Positions 34,928 through 45,455 of a stretch of DNA of 64,000 nucleotides are shown here, one piece after another; within the stretch, counting starts at the first letter, position 1; each line of letters begins with the position of its first letter. The notes beneath the pieces were generated by a model. It was not told the origin of the DNA and made no database searches. It saw only the letters and a list, made by a program, of their open reading frames with translations. This DNA is from Anabaena subtropica FACHB-260 (GTDB lineage Bacteria > Cyanobacteriota > Cyanobacteriia > Cyanobacteriales > Nostocaceae), in assembly GCF_014697105.1 (NCBI RefSeq), contig NZ_JACJRF010000008.1:62001-126000 (forward strand), given 5' to 3'. A program made the translations under genes and the position numbers.

Positions 34928-37618
34928 TTAAAACCTTTCCCCAATACCAAAGTTAATGCGGCTATCACCATCATCATTGATACCGTAGTCAATACGAATT
35001 GGCCCCAATGGTGATTGCACGCGCACACCAAGACCATAACCGTAGCCGCTACCACTTTTATTCAGCACTTCAGCTGTTCTAGTACCTGTTCCCAGGTCGC
35101 TACCAAAATCAAGGAATAGAGCGCCACTGACCACAGAGAAGACAGGAAAACGATACTCAACAGATGCTTGGACAAAGCTGCGTCCGCTACCTAATGCACC
35201 TTCTTCGTAACCCCGTACAGAGTTACTACCACCAAGGCTAAAGGCTTCATAGGGTGGTAAATCACCAAGGACTGTACCACCTTGTATATTAAAGGCTATA
35301 GTTTCAGGCCCTCTGGCAAAACCAGTGAATTTGACAGGAAGATATTGACTGTAACTACCCCGTAATCTGGTGAGAAAAATATTACCTGAGCCTACTGGTA
35401 CTGATTGATCTACTCCAAAACGTAGGTAAGAACCGCTAGTAGGCTGCAAGGGGTTATTGCGGAGATCGCGTTGCGCTCCCAGTTGCAAAAGTAATAAATC
35501 ATCTTCACCACTACCAGAGAAGCTGAGGGGAACATTTTCACTGATGCGGTTGCCATTATCGTCAAACACAGCCCCTTCTCTTCTCAAGTTACCATCGGCA
35601 TCACGGGCGCTAACTCGCTGATACTGTAAACCAGCTGAAGCAGTCCATTCTGCTCTCTCAAAGGGATTAGCTGACAGAGGACGGGTGAAAGTGACACCGC
35701 CACCTAGACGAGTAACACGGGGACGGTCTTGCTGGTTTGTATCAGTCTCATTACCGGGGTCAAATGTTCTAATATCTTGGTCTTTACCGTCAAAAATTAA
35801 TGATATGGAACGACGGCGGAAAATATTTGCTGTGTAGGAAGTACGGTAAGGGTCACCCGCAATCCAAGGGTCTGTGAAACGGAGGTCGAACAGTAGTTCT
35901 CGTTCACCTACCTGTACTTCTGCTCCTAGTTTCTGGTTTCTACCACCCAAGTTTTGCTGTTGATAACTGACTGTACCAAATAATCCACTAGCTGAACTAA
36001 TACCAGCACCAGCCGCGATGGAACCGCTACTGCGTTCAACCACATTCACGACTACATTCACTGTGGTGGGGTCTGTCCCAGGATCAAGAGAAACATTGAC
36101 ATCTTCAAACAATCCTGTGCCGAATACTCGTTGTAGGTCTTGCTGTACTTTGTTGCGATTAAATACTTGTCCTGGTTGTAATTCTACTTCCCGCGTGATT
36201 ATGTAATCCCGTGTCCGTCCCCGAATTGGTTGTCCTTGTTCGTCAACTTCCTGACCTTCTTTGTTGCGAAACCGGACGTTAATATTTTCTACAACCCCTT
36301 CTGCTACTTGCAGGGTGACAACTCCTGTTTCGGAAACTTGGGGCGCACCAATAACGTTGGCTAGTACATAACCTTGGTCTTGATAACGTTTGGTTAATTC
36401 TTTAATACCTTCTTGTAAATCACGCAGGTTAAGTATCCTACCATACTGAGCGCGAAAGATTTCATCAGCAGTGGCAGGAGGTAGTACGGAGGGAACCTTA
36501 GTACCAGGATTAGCTTGAATTTCTACCTTTGTTAAGACGGGGTTGGGCTGAACCACGAAGCTGACTCTCACCCCCAGAGGAGTATCTTCTGGCACTGCTT
36601 GGACGTTGGAGAAAAAGCCAGTGCCGAAGATGGCGTTAATATCTTCTTGTAACTGGGAACGGGTGGTTGTCCGTCCTGGTTGGGTACGAATTACATTGTA
36701 AACTTGGGTTTCTAATTCGGGTGTTAGTACACCTGCTTGTGGTCTGACTAAGACTTCTGATACCAACACACGGGGTTCAGTAGTTTCAGTAGTTTCAGGA
36801 TTAGTACTCGGAGTGTTGAAATTTCCTGTCCCAGGAGTAGTCTCAGGGGCTGGTGTAGGTGCTTGTTGCTCAGTAGTTGGAGGGGCTACTTCTGGCTGGG
36901 TATCAGGTTGTGGCTCTGGAGCTTGTACAAGTTGTTTGGCGGTTGTTGTTGGGGTTTGGGAGGAAATGATGACGGGGGTATTAGGGATTGGGGAGGAGAA
37001 ATTTTCATTCTTTTGTTGTGGGTGAGATGGCGTTCCGTCTACCGCAGATCTCTCGTGATTAATTGTCTGAGGATGAATCTTTAAAGCAGCAATTAATTTT
37101 GATTTTCTAACGTCCGCAGGAGAAGCCGAACTCTGTGAGTTCGGCTGTTGAATGGGAGTATTTGTAGCTACCTGATTTTTGACTGGATTTAGAGAATCTT
37201 TCTCCAAACCTTTCTTCCGCAAGGAGAGGGGTTTTGAATTTTCCCCCTTCTCTAGTAGAGGAGGCTGGGGGGTGAGGTTTTGTGTTAACTTTTCTACACG
37301 ATGTGAAAAGTTAGGTGTAGATGCTGATGTTTCTAGGGTCGGTACGATTATCTCTTTTGTTGCTGTTGTTGCGGACTTTGTTGACTTGTTTGATGATAAT
37401 TCAACAGATGGGGATTGAATATGTTCCACTCCCTTAACAACCGTTACATCGGACGGGGATTCTGAACTGACATTTTGTTCTGGCTGCTGATTTGCCGCCG
37501 ATGGGAACGCTTCTAATGTTTGTTCTAAACTGTTAGAAGTTTGGGCATTTGCAGTTAAAGAAATACTTAAGGGTGCTGCAATTGCTACAGCTACCACCAA
37601 TACAGGAGATAAACGCAT
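34928..37618 (-). CDS. Omp85/BamA-family outer membrane assembly protein
   Basis: An 896-residue Omp85 (BamA/Toc75 family), which inserts beta-barrel proteins into the outer membrane. There is a signal peptide (cleavage near NAQ, about 26), then a long low-complexity linker (about 27-282, rich in Pro, Thr, Gln and Ser), POTRA domains (about 283-530; EVLVRPQAG, GTGFFSNVQA, GTGLFEDVN) and a 16-strand barrel ending in RINFGIGERF with terminal Phe. The VRGY motif of Omp85 proteins is seen in SVRGYEEG. The linker contains an in-frame dispersed repeat (see 37182-37276). The order before lpxC is typical of cyanobacteria. Confidence 0.95.
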   Translation of the reverse strand: MRLSPVLVVAVAIAAPLSISLTANAQTSNSLEQTLEAFPSAANQQPEQNVSSESPSDVTVVKGVEHIQSPSVELSSNKSTKSATTATKEIIVPTLETSASTPNFSHRVEKLTQNLTPQPPLLEKGENSKPLSLRKKGLEKDSLNPVKNQVATNTPIQQPNSQSSASPADVRKSKLIAALKIHPQTINHERSAVDGTPSHPQQKNENFSSPIPNTPVIISSQTPTTTAKQLVQAPEPQPDTQPEVAPPTTEQQAPTPAPETTPGTGNFNTPSTNPETTETTEPRVLVSEVLVRPQAGVLTPELETQVYNVIRTQPGRTTTRSQLQEDINAIFGTGFFSNVQAVPEDTPLGVRVSFVVQPNPVLTKVEIQANPGTKVPSVLPPATADEIFRAQYGRILNLRDLQEGIKELTKRYQDQGYVLANVIGAPQVSETGVVTLQVAEGVVENINVRFRNKEGQEVDEQGQPIRGRTRDYIITREVELQPGQVFNRNKVQQDLQRVFGTGLFEDVNVSLDPGTDPTTVNVVVNVVERSSGSIAAGAGISSASGLFGTVSYQQQNLGGRNQKLGAEVQVGERELLFDLRFTDPWIAGDPYRTSYTANIFRRRSISLIFDGKDQDIRTFDPGNETDTNQQDRPRVTRLGGGVTFTRPLSANPFERAEWTASAGLQYQRVSARDADGNLRREGAVFDDNGNRISENVPLSFSGSGEDDLLLLQLGAQRDLRNNPLQPTSGSYLRFGVDQSVPVGSGNIFLTRLRGSYSQYLPVKFTGFARGPETIAFNIQGGTVLGDLPPYEAFSLGGSNSVRGYEEGALGSGRSFVQASVEYRFPVFSVVSGALFLDFGSDLGTGTRTAEVLNKSGSGYGYGLGVRVQSPLGPIRIDYGINDDGDSRINFGIGERF
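37124..37146. repeat. Perfect palindrome inside the Omp85 linker
   Basis: AGCCGAACTC and GAGTTCGGCT form a 10-bp perfect inverted repeat with a 3-nt loop, within codons for the low-complexity linker. It is another sign that this linker is made of repeat insertions. Confidence 0.55.
37182..37276 (-). repeat. Dispersed repeat read in frame inside the Omp85 linker
   Basis: It encodes residues about 115-146 of the Omp85 protein, with the phrases LTPQPPLLEKGE and KPLSLRKKGLEK. This is the peptide reading of a repeat (CCCCAGCCTCC, GAGAAGGGGG, CTCTCCTTGCGG) that I recognise as very common in cyanobacterial spacers. Confidence 0.65.
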
Positions 37619-37764
37619 TTTATTTTAATTCCTTTCTTCCTCTTCACATCCACACACCATTACCAGGCGATCGCTCTTTTATACCAACGGTAAAAGAACA
37701 AATATACTTGTTTGTTTTGCCATCAGCAAAAATTATTCTAGTTTAAGCTTGAGTTTTCATACAT

Positions 37765-38502
37765 TTAACTTTTAATTTCTACTGCTTGTAGTACTCTTTG
37801 TAAAACCTCCTGATAAGCATCTTCTACATTTCCTAAGTCACGCCGGAAACGGTCTTTATCCATGACTCGGCGATTGGGATCTGCTTCTGCTGTGTTCCAC
37901 AAACGGCAGGTGTCAGGACTAATTTCATCTGCCAGTAGCAGTTGTTGTTGTGAGTCCAAACCAAATTCTAGTTTGAAGTCTACTAGAGTAATACCGCAAC
38001 TGTGCCAGAAATTTTTGAGGAAATCATTGATTTGCAATGCAAGATGAGTAATTGCATCTACTTGTTCCGCCGTGGCTAGTTCCATCAATAGCAGGCGATC
38101 GCGTGTTAATAGTGGATCTCCCAACTGATCGTTTTTATAATAAAACTCCACTAGGGGCTGTTTTAAGACTGTACCCAGTTCTATACCTGTTTGTTGACAC
38201 AAACTACCAGCCGCAATATTACGGATAACCACTTCAACAGGTACTATCTTGACTGCTTTCACCCTCATTTGATTAGGGTTAGGGCTATCAATGAAGTGAG
38301 TTTTGATACCAGATGCTTCCAACTGCTGAAAAAGTTGGCTGGAAATGCTACAGTTTATATTCCCTTTACCAAGGATACTGCCACGCTTTTGAGCGTTGAA
38401 GGCAGTGGCATCATCTTTAAAATCAGCCAATAATACTTCTGGGTCGTCGGTGGTATAGAGAATTTTAGCTTTGCCTTCGTATAGCTTGGAATGAACAGAC
38501 AT
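37765..38502 (-). CDS. purC: SAICAR synthetase
   Basis: Phosphoribosylaminoimidazole-succinocarboxamide synthase (245 aa) couples CAIR and aspartate with ATP in purine synthesis. Motifs: YEGKAKILY at the start, RGSILGKGNIN, VVIRNIAAGSL (about 90-100), LVDFKLEFG and ADEISPDTCRLW. The length is normal. It lies 146 bp upstream of omp85 on the same strand and may share its promoter. Confidence 0.97.
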   Translation of the reverse strand: MSVHSKLYEGKAKILYTTDDPEVLLADFKDDATAFNAQKRGSILGKGNINCSISSQLFQQLEASGIKTHFIDSPNPNQMRVKAVKIVPVEVVIRNIAAGSLCQQTGIELGTVLKQPLVEFYYKNDQLGDPLLTRDRLLLMELATAEQVDAITHLALQINDFLKNFWHSCGITLVDFKLEFGLDSQQQLLLADEISPDTCRLWNTAEADPNRRVMDKDRFRRDLGNVEDAYQEVLQRVLQAVEIKS

Positions 38503-39258
38503 GGTGGGAAGTAAAGTTTGAGCGATGAGCAGCTTTTGCCCTTTCGGGCTTCACCATTTTATCTTTAGTTATTCACGATTAGCTATTCACCTGTACTCGG
38601 TGAACCAATTTTAGATTTAGCTTTAACCAAGGGCACGGATAATTTTTCCTCAAGTCACTGCATCCAATACGACTACCAGATTTCTTTTCCCCCTACTTCC
38701 CCTGCTTACACAGCATTCTCTAAGTTTCCTGCGGGACTTTTTTTTAGTTGGAAGTCCCTGATGTGATGAAAATTTAGACCATCACAGACTAACCTCTTAC
38801 TTTCAGTAGAAGACTAGACTCTTTTTTTTGAGATATTTTCACTACTAAGATTAGCTCTTTTCACATAAATATAAAGGTACATAAATATAAACAATAACTT
38901 TTGTAACTATTTAAGATTTCCTGTTAACTTAAGGTATAAATTGATACTTTTAATCTTGAGATTATAAAATATAATCAATAAGCCATTTTTTGAAATTAAG
39001 ATTAAAGTAAGCTGATCAATATGTTTGGCGGCTTCTGTAGCAAGTTTGGTAACCAATAGTTACCATAAATATCTCAAAAATGTATCTAAGCATACAGAAA
39101 AAAACAACAGCATTTTTTAATTAATCAAATATTATTTTCTGGAAAAATTTAAATAAATGAGGTAGTTAATAGTAGAAGTACTTTGTGTGTCCCGAAGTAT
39201 GTTGAACAGGCTGCTACTTATTCAACTTCAGATGTTAAACAAGAAGGAGTTAAATAAC
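38503..39258. other. Long AT-rich spacer, probable promoter region
   Basis: 756 bp between purC and the small gene at 39259, which point away from each other. It has a short GCCC/GGGC hairpin near 38538, a GGGACTT/AAGTCCC pair at 38733-38755 separated by T-rich DNA, and a direct repeat ACATAAATATAAA near 38875. No ORF or RNA gene can be supported. It should hold the promoters of purC and the DUF7219-like gene. Confidence 0.45.
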
Positions 39259-39534
39259 ATGGGAAAAACAATAATGAAAAAAGACAATTTTCTCTATCCT
39301 CGTGGTCGTTATTACGGTCAAGTTAAGCCAGAAAATTTAGTTTTTAATGCTAATTTACAGGAATTTGCTCAAAGAGTAAGTTACGTTTGCAACTTAGAAA
39401 CTGGTGGAAAACTGTCACCAGACGAAGCTTACAACCAAATAAAAGCGCTGTGGAAAAACTTAAAACGCACTAAAAAACAATTGCAAATTGGCGAAAATCT
39501 ATTTCAGGATGGAGATGATCATCCTGAAAGTTGA
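39259..39534 (+). CDS. Small conserved cyanobacterial protein (DUF7219-like)
   Basis: A 91-residue soluble protein with the strongly conserved look FLYPRGRYYGQVKPENLVFNAN, then ETGGKLSPDEAY and KALWKNLKRTKKQL. I believe this is the family now called DUF7219; the function is unknown. The frame is open 24 codons further upstream, but the ATG at 39259 has a very good Shine-Dalgarno (AAGGAG, 9 nt away), and the extension overlaps AT-rich spacer. Confidence 0.75.
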   Translation: MGKTIMKKDNFLYPRGRYYGQVKPENLVFNANLQEFAQRVSYVCNLETGGKLSPDEAYNQIKALWKNLKRTKKQLQIGENLFQDGDDHPES

Positions 39535-39577
39535 GGATGATATAAAAGTCCGGTCAGTATAAAAGAAAATAATTTAA

Positions 39578-42157
39578 TTACTTGGAGATCATTGTCCATA
39601 CGCCATCCCAATTTTCTGGAGGCGGTGTTCGTTGGTAATTGGAGGCGCGTTCTAGGTGAATATTAACCGCTTGGTCTGTGGGTCGGATATGTTTAGCCGA
39701 GTTAAAACAAGCGATCGCCTGTGTAAAATTACGAGATAAGTAGGCACTCCGGCCATGATGATAATGAAAAAGAAACTCCTGAGTGTTAGCATCTAGGGGA
39801 GTGTTGCAGCAGCTAATTAACTCGTAGATATTCACCGCTTGATGTTTGCCTTTAACACGGATTTTATCTAACTGGCGTACCCAAATGCGATCGCTGCAAA
39901 GTTGGTAAGTGAACTCACTGAGAATGATGTCACAACCGTATTCTTTGGTTACAGTTTCCAGGCGTGAACTTAAATTTACACCATCACCAATAACAGTGTA
40001 ATCCATGCGTTTGTGGGAACCGATATTGCCAGAAACCACTTCCCCAGAACTAATACCAATACCAATCTTAATTTGTGGTTGTGCCTGAATAATTCGCCTT
40101 TGGTTAAATTCCTTTAGACGTTGGCGCATATCTAAGGCTGATTGTACTGCTTGCCAACCATGATTTTCGCTCAATGGTAGTGGCGCACCAAAAACAGCCA
40201 TTAAAGCATCACCGATAAATTTATCTAGAGTACCTTCGTAGTTAAAAACTGCCTCAACCATTGTTTCAAAATACTGATTCAGCAGTGATACTACTTCAGC
40301 TGCTCCCAGATTTTCGGTCAGTGTGGTGTAACCCCGGATATCTGAAAATAAAATAGTCACATCTTTGCGCTCACCCACCATTAAAGCATCTTCCCCTAAT
40401 GCCATTACCTGTTCAGCTACATGGGGTGTGAGGTAACGATACATGGTAGTTTTCAGGCGTTTTTCTTGACTGATATCTTCCAAAACCACCAAACCACCAC
40501 GGACTCCGCCTTCTGGGTTCGTCAAGGGATTGACTGTGAGATTAATGCTGCGTTCTAAGACTTGTACTTCTTCAGGAGTGAGACATTTAGACTGGGGAGT
40601 TGGAGGTAAATTCCAGGGTAAAAAAATATTGGGGTTAGAGCGATCGCGTACTGTCAAAATAGAATAATCTGGAGTTTCATGTGAAACTCGTCCTTCGGAA
40701 GTTGGTAATTGATAAATACCCACTGTCAAACTTTGCTCTGGCACATAATGTTTAGCACCACTTTTTAAACTATCTTCTAAGCGCATCTGCAAATTTTCAA
40801 TTGGTACAAGCTCCCAAACTACGCGACCAATTAAATTTTGTTCCCACAACAGCTTATTGCTTTTATTATTAGTATCTCCCAAAGGACAACCTAGCAATTC
40901 CAAGGCTGCATCATTAATTGTGACAATTCTTCCCGCCATATCTGTGGAAATTACAGCATCTGACAAGCTTTGCAAAATGTCTTTTTGGTATTGTTTTTCT
41001 AGCAATACATTTTCAAATAAGCGAGCATTTTCTAGAGCAATTCCTGCTTGAATATTAAAAGCCCGCATAAATTCTTCATCAGAAGCTGTAAAACTTCCTT
41101 GCTGCTTATTAATTAACTGTGTGACTCCAATCAATTCATTTGCTGAATTAAATACAGGCAAACACAGAATATTCCGCGTTAAATAACCTGTTTTTCTATC
41201 TGTTGTCGGATCAAAACGTGGGTCTTTATAAGCATCAGGAATATTTAGTGCATCACCCGTAGAAGCTACATAACCAGCAATGCCACGGTTAGCAGAAATA
41301 CGAATTTCCATTAAGTTTGTGGTATCTGCTGCTGCTGCTACTTTAGTCCACAATTCACCCATTTCTTTGCGATATAGAAACAATGTGCTGCGGTCTGCTT
41401 GCATTAAAATTCGCGCTTGTTCCATCACTATTTGCAAAGTAGCTTCTAAATCTAAACTTTGTCCTAGTGTTTGAGTAGCACGCAAAAGCGCTGCTACCCC
41501 ACGTTGATTGCGAGCTGCTACATAAAAAGATTGACAGGTTTCTAAAATAATTCCAATAGAGGCAGCAAAGTCATGAAAAGACTCCTCATCATTTTGATTA
41601 AACGGTATATTACCAGTCTTATTTGCTAGTTGTACTACTGCCACAATCTGATTTTTGCTACTCACAACAGGCATACATAAAATATTGTGAATTTTGTAGC
41701 CCATTTGTTTCTCTAATTCTGGACTAAACAAAGGATGAGTAGCAGTTTCAGAAATATTTAAATATTGACCTGTGCTGGCAACATGACCAGGAATCCCCAC
41801 AGTAATGGGAGTCCGAATTTCTAAAAATTTCTGCCCATTATCTCGCGGTACTTTTGACCATAATTGACCTTTATCATAATCGACTAAAAAAATAGCTGTA
41901 TGTTCTGCTTGGAGAATTTGACCAATTTTCAGTGTAATAGCTTCTAATACTTTCTCCAACATATTTTCTAGAGCTTCATTATTAATGAGTTCAATTGCTC
42001 TAAGAAACTGTTGAAATTCGGCAGTGATAAAGTCTAGTAAGCAAACAAATTCGTTAACAGAAAGGTCTTTGACTCGTCGCAACAAAGCATGGGTACGATT
42101 AACTTGAGTCAGTTCTGTTAATGAAGCTAAAACGCTACCAGGATTAGGAAGAGTCAT
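39578..42157 (-). CDS. cyaB1: Adenylate cyclase CyaB1 (GAF-GAF-PAS-class III cyclase)
   Basis: An 859-residue class III adenylate cyclase: N-terminal helix, GAF-A (about 60-210), GAF-B (about 230-385), PAS (about 390-560), cyclase domain (about 590-775) and a C-terminal TPR-like tail. Both GAF domains carry the cAMP-binding NKFDE pattern (NK at 179-180 ... DE at 190-191; NK at 350-351 ... DE at 360-361). In the cyclase, metal Asp are D606 and D650, and the substrate-selecting residues are K646 and T721. These numbers and the length are those I remember for CyaB1 of Anabaena PCC 7120, so it is assigned to CyaB1 rather than CyaB2. cAMP binding to the GAF domains activates the enzyme (literature). 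Confidence 0.93.
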   Translation of the reverse strand: MTLPNPGSVLASLTELTQVNRTHALLRRVKDLSVNEFVCLLDFITAEFQQFLRAIELINNEALENMLEKVLEAITLKIGQILQAEHTAIFLVDYDKGQLWSKVPRDNGQKFLEIRTPITVGIPGHVASTGQYLNISETATHPLFSPELEKQMGYKIHNILCMPVVSSKNQIVAVVQLANKTGNIPFNQNDEESFHDFAASIGIILETCQSFYVAARNQRGVAALLRATQTLGQSLDLEATLQIVMEQARILMQADRSTLFLYRKEMGELWTKVAAAADTTNLMEIRISANRGIAGYVASTGDALNIPDAYKDPRFDPTTDRKTGYLTRNILCLPVFNSANELIGVTQLINKQQGSFTASDEEFMRAFNIQAGIALENARLFENVLLEKQYQKDILQSLSDAVISTDMAGRIVTINDAALELLGCPLGDTNNKSNKLLWEQNLIGRVVWELVPIENLQMRLEDSLKSGAKHYVPEQSLTVGIYQLPTSEGRVSHETPDYSILTVRDRSNPNIFLPWNLPPTPQSKCLTPEEVQVLERSINLTVNPLTNPEGGVRGGLVVLEDISQEKRLKTTMYRYLTPHVAEQVMALGEDALMVGERKDVTILFSDIRGYTTLTENLGAAEVVSLLNQYFETMVEAVFNYEGTLDKFIGDALMAVFGAPLPLSENHGWQAVQSALDMRQRLKEFNQRRIIQAQPQIKIGIGISSGEVVSGNIGSHKRMDYTVIGDGVNLSSRLETVTKEYGCDIILSEFTYQLCSDRIWVRQLDKIRVKGKHQAVNIYELISCCNTPLDANTQEFLFHYHHGRSAYLSRNFTQAIACFNSAKHIRPTDQAVNIHLERASNYQRTPPPENWDGVWTMISK

Positions 42158-42218
42158 TAGTTATTGGTCAATAGTCATTGGTCATTAATTCTCTTTTCCC
42201 CCTGCTCCCCTGCTTCCT

Positions 42219-43355
42219 TCAGGCTACTTTTGTCAACTTTTCTGTAATTAGCACTTTTTGGTAATAATCTTGTAGTTGACGCGTAGCTGCTGCCCATCCC
42301 CATCTTTCTGCTTCCCGACGAGCATTTTGACGGATGGTATCACGTTCTTGTGCATTTTCTAAAAGGCGGATAGTAGCATTAATGGCATCTTGAATATCGG
42401 CTTTGGGGTCAAAAAGATAACCATTTACCCCATCTGTGACAATATCAGGAATGCCACCGGAACGGGCTGCAACAACTGGACAGCCAGCCGCCATTGCTTC
42501 TAGTAATACCAAACCTAGTGTTTCTGTCCGAGATGGGAAGATAAAAGCATCAGCACTAGCAAAAGCAGAACCTAATTCCCGTCCCATGAGGTAGCCAACA
42601 AAATGGGTATTGGTGCCGGAAAAGTGTTTTTCTAATGCTTGACGGTGGGGGCCGTCTCCCACCAGTGCTAATCGCGCTTGGGGAATTGCCTCTAGGATGG
42701 GTTTGATACGCTCAATTTCCTTTTCGGCAGAAAGACGACCTACATATAGTAATAGGGGGCTTTCTGGATGATTTTGTGAGAGCCGCGATCGCATTTCTAA
42801 ATTAGCTAAATCAGGATGAAATAATTCTGTATCAACTCCCCGTTGCCATAAATCTACCCGTTCAATACCATGTCCTGATAGTTCTTCTACCATCGCTGTA
42901 GAGGTGCAAAGATTTAAGGATGCTTGATTATGCACTCCTTTTAAAAGTTCCCACAACAACCCTTCTAGCATCCCCAAACCATAATGCTGGAGATATTGGG
43001 GTAGATGAGTATGATAAGAAGCAACTAAGGGGATTTTCTGGACTTTACTATAAAAGATTCCAGACAAGCCCAAGACTGCCGGATTCACAACATGAATAAT
43101 ATCTGGTTGAAACGCTTCTAGGGCGTAACCAATGGCTGGGCGAGGAAGTGCCATTTTTAACTCTGGATACAGAGGTAAGGGAAAGCCGCTTACGCCGTAA
43201 ACTTTCGCTCCTTTGTGTTCAGTGATCCCACCATCAGGGGCAATTACTAAGACTTGATTTCCAATACGTTGTAAATGATCAACGGTGTGGCGCAGGCGTG
43301 TCACAATGCCGTCAACCTTAGGCAAAAAGGTTTCGGTGAATAGAGCAATTCTCAT
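42219..43355 (-). CDS. sqdX: Sulfoquinovosyltransferase SqdX (GT4)
   Basis: A 378-residue GT-B glycosyltransferase: N-terminal TETFLPKVDGIVTRL, C-terminal nucleotide-sugar site with LLYVGRLSAEKEI and FPSRTETLGLVLLEAMAAGCPVVA. Together with sqdB upstream on the same strand it is identified as SqdX, which transfers sulfoquinovose from UDP to diacylglycerol, the last step of sulfolipid (SQDG) synthesis for thylakoid membranes. The E...E retaining motif is present. A general GT4 mannosyltransferase is the alternative, but the sqdB neighbour argues against it. Confidence 0.92.
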   Translation of the reverse strand: MRIALFTETFLPKVDGIVTRLRHTVDHLQRIGNQVLVIAPDGGITEHKGAKVYGVSGFPLPLYPELKMALPRPAIGYALEAFQPDIIHVVNPAVLGLSGIFYSKVQKIPLVASYHTHLPQYLQHYGLGMLEGLLWELLKGVHNQASLNLCTSTAMVEELSGHGIERVDLWQRGVDTELFHPDLANLEMRSRLSQNHPESPLLLYVGRLSAEKEIERIKPILEAIPQARLALVGDGPHRQALEKHFSGTNTHFVGYLMGRELGSAFASADAFIFPSRTETLGLVLLEAMAAGCPVVAARSGGIPDIVTDGVNGYLFDPKADIQDAINATIRLLENAQERDTIRQNARREAERWGWAAATRQLQDYYQKVLITEKLTKVA

Positions 43356-43546
43356 ACAAAACTATTCAGTACCAGGAAATTGTCCCAACTTCTGTTGAAT
43401 TTCGATATCTACAACAGAGTAAACTGTCTCCTGTGCTGTAATCAATTCTGTACAGCCAGAATTAATGTTTTGTCGCCAAATAGTTCGTTTTGAAAGAAAG
43501 GGTTCAGGGTTTTAGGGGAAAAGTAGATTCTAAATTCTTTCCTCAT

Positions 43547-43569
43547 ACCCTTACACCCTTACACCCTTA
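43547..43569. repeat. Octamer tandem repeat (ACCCTTAC)
   Basis: Three tandem units of ACCCTTAC, the last incomplete, just after the sqdB stop codon side. It is one more simple array of the type seen in several spacers of this window. Confidence 0.65.
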
Positions 43570-43579
43570 AAAAGCCAAA

Positions 43580-44791
<1,212 letters not shown>

Positions 44792-44954
44792 TCATCATTC
44801 TGATGGATGTGGCGAAATGAGGGAGATGAGGGAGAAATTTTTCCTGCTCCTCTACCCCTCATCTCCTCGTAATCCGATACTGTTGGGCAATGTAATCAAA
44901 CCAGGCTTATTGTAAAGAAGTGTGACAAAAATACCGTCAAAGCGTCTTGCTGTC

Positions 44955-44983
44955 TTGACAACAAAGCAGGGAATCGATAACGT
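44955..44983 (+). promoter_or_regulatory. Probable sigma-70-type promoter for the RHH-ycf46 unit
   Basis: TTGACA (44955-44960), a 17-bp spacer, then TAACGT (44978-44983), about 36 bp before the start codon at 45020. A perfect -35 and reasonable -10; the ACGT/CCCGGG region downstream may hold an operator for the encoded RHH protein. Confidence 0.5.
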
Positions 44984-45019
44984 AATATACATACCCGGGT
45001 AAGGCCATCGAAAAGTTAT

Positions 45020-45367
45020 ATGCAAACTAAGCAAAAGGTTACGTTATATCTATCACCGGAACTACACAAGAAGCTGAAAATTCGTTCGGCAGTCGATTCG
45101 GAACCGATGTCAGAACTTGCTGAACGCGCCCTTGTTTTCTACCTCACTAACTCAGATTTAGTTGATGAATTAGAGGCTTCCGCTTACGGACGAACTCATA
45201 AAGTTTATTCATGTCCTAATTGTGAAAGTTCACTGGTCTTACGTGATGGAGAACTGGTGGCTTTAGGAAGTCAACCAGGATTAATTGGTCAAGACCATCT
45301 TCCTAATGATGAAATGGTTGAAGAGGAAACCCATCCCAAGGGTGAGGAAGAATTAGTTCCTTGCTAG
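45020..45367 (+). CDS. Ribbon-helix-helix protein with Cys pair
   Basis: A 115-residue protein. Residues 1-50 look like a CopG/MetJ-type ribbon-helix-helix DNA-binding domain (KVTLYLSPELHKKLKIRSAVD, then SELAERALVFYL). After it comes a single CPNC (about 65-68) and an acidic tail. It lies 88 bp before ycf46 on the same strand, so it may regulate that gene. The Cys pair could bind metal only as a dimer, since no second pair is present apart from one terminal Cys. Confidence 0.8.
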   Translation: MQTKQKVTLYLSPELHKKLKIRSAVDSEPMSELAERALVFYLTNSDLVDELEASAYGRTHKVYSCPNCESSLVLRDGELVALGSQPGLIGQDHLPNDEMVEEETHPKGEEELVPC

Positions 45368-45455
45368 GTACGAATTAGGAAGGAATTTATAATTCGGTTG
45401 TTGTCCCCAACAAAACGATGTCTTTACTGTACTAGGGTCTCAAGAAGGTCGATTT

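Noticed and set aside
37179-37418. 79-codon plus-strand frame within omp85
   Set aside because: It is the antisense reading of the low-complexity linker and its repeat.
43370-43520. Open minus-strand frame between sqdX and sqdB
   Set aside because: About 50 codons without ATG/GTG start and without recognisable similarity; the spacer also holds simple repeats.
43547-43569. Telomere-like ACCCTTAC repeat as a functional end
   Set aside because: Only about three units in the middle of a chromosome segment; a simple repeat.
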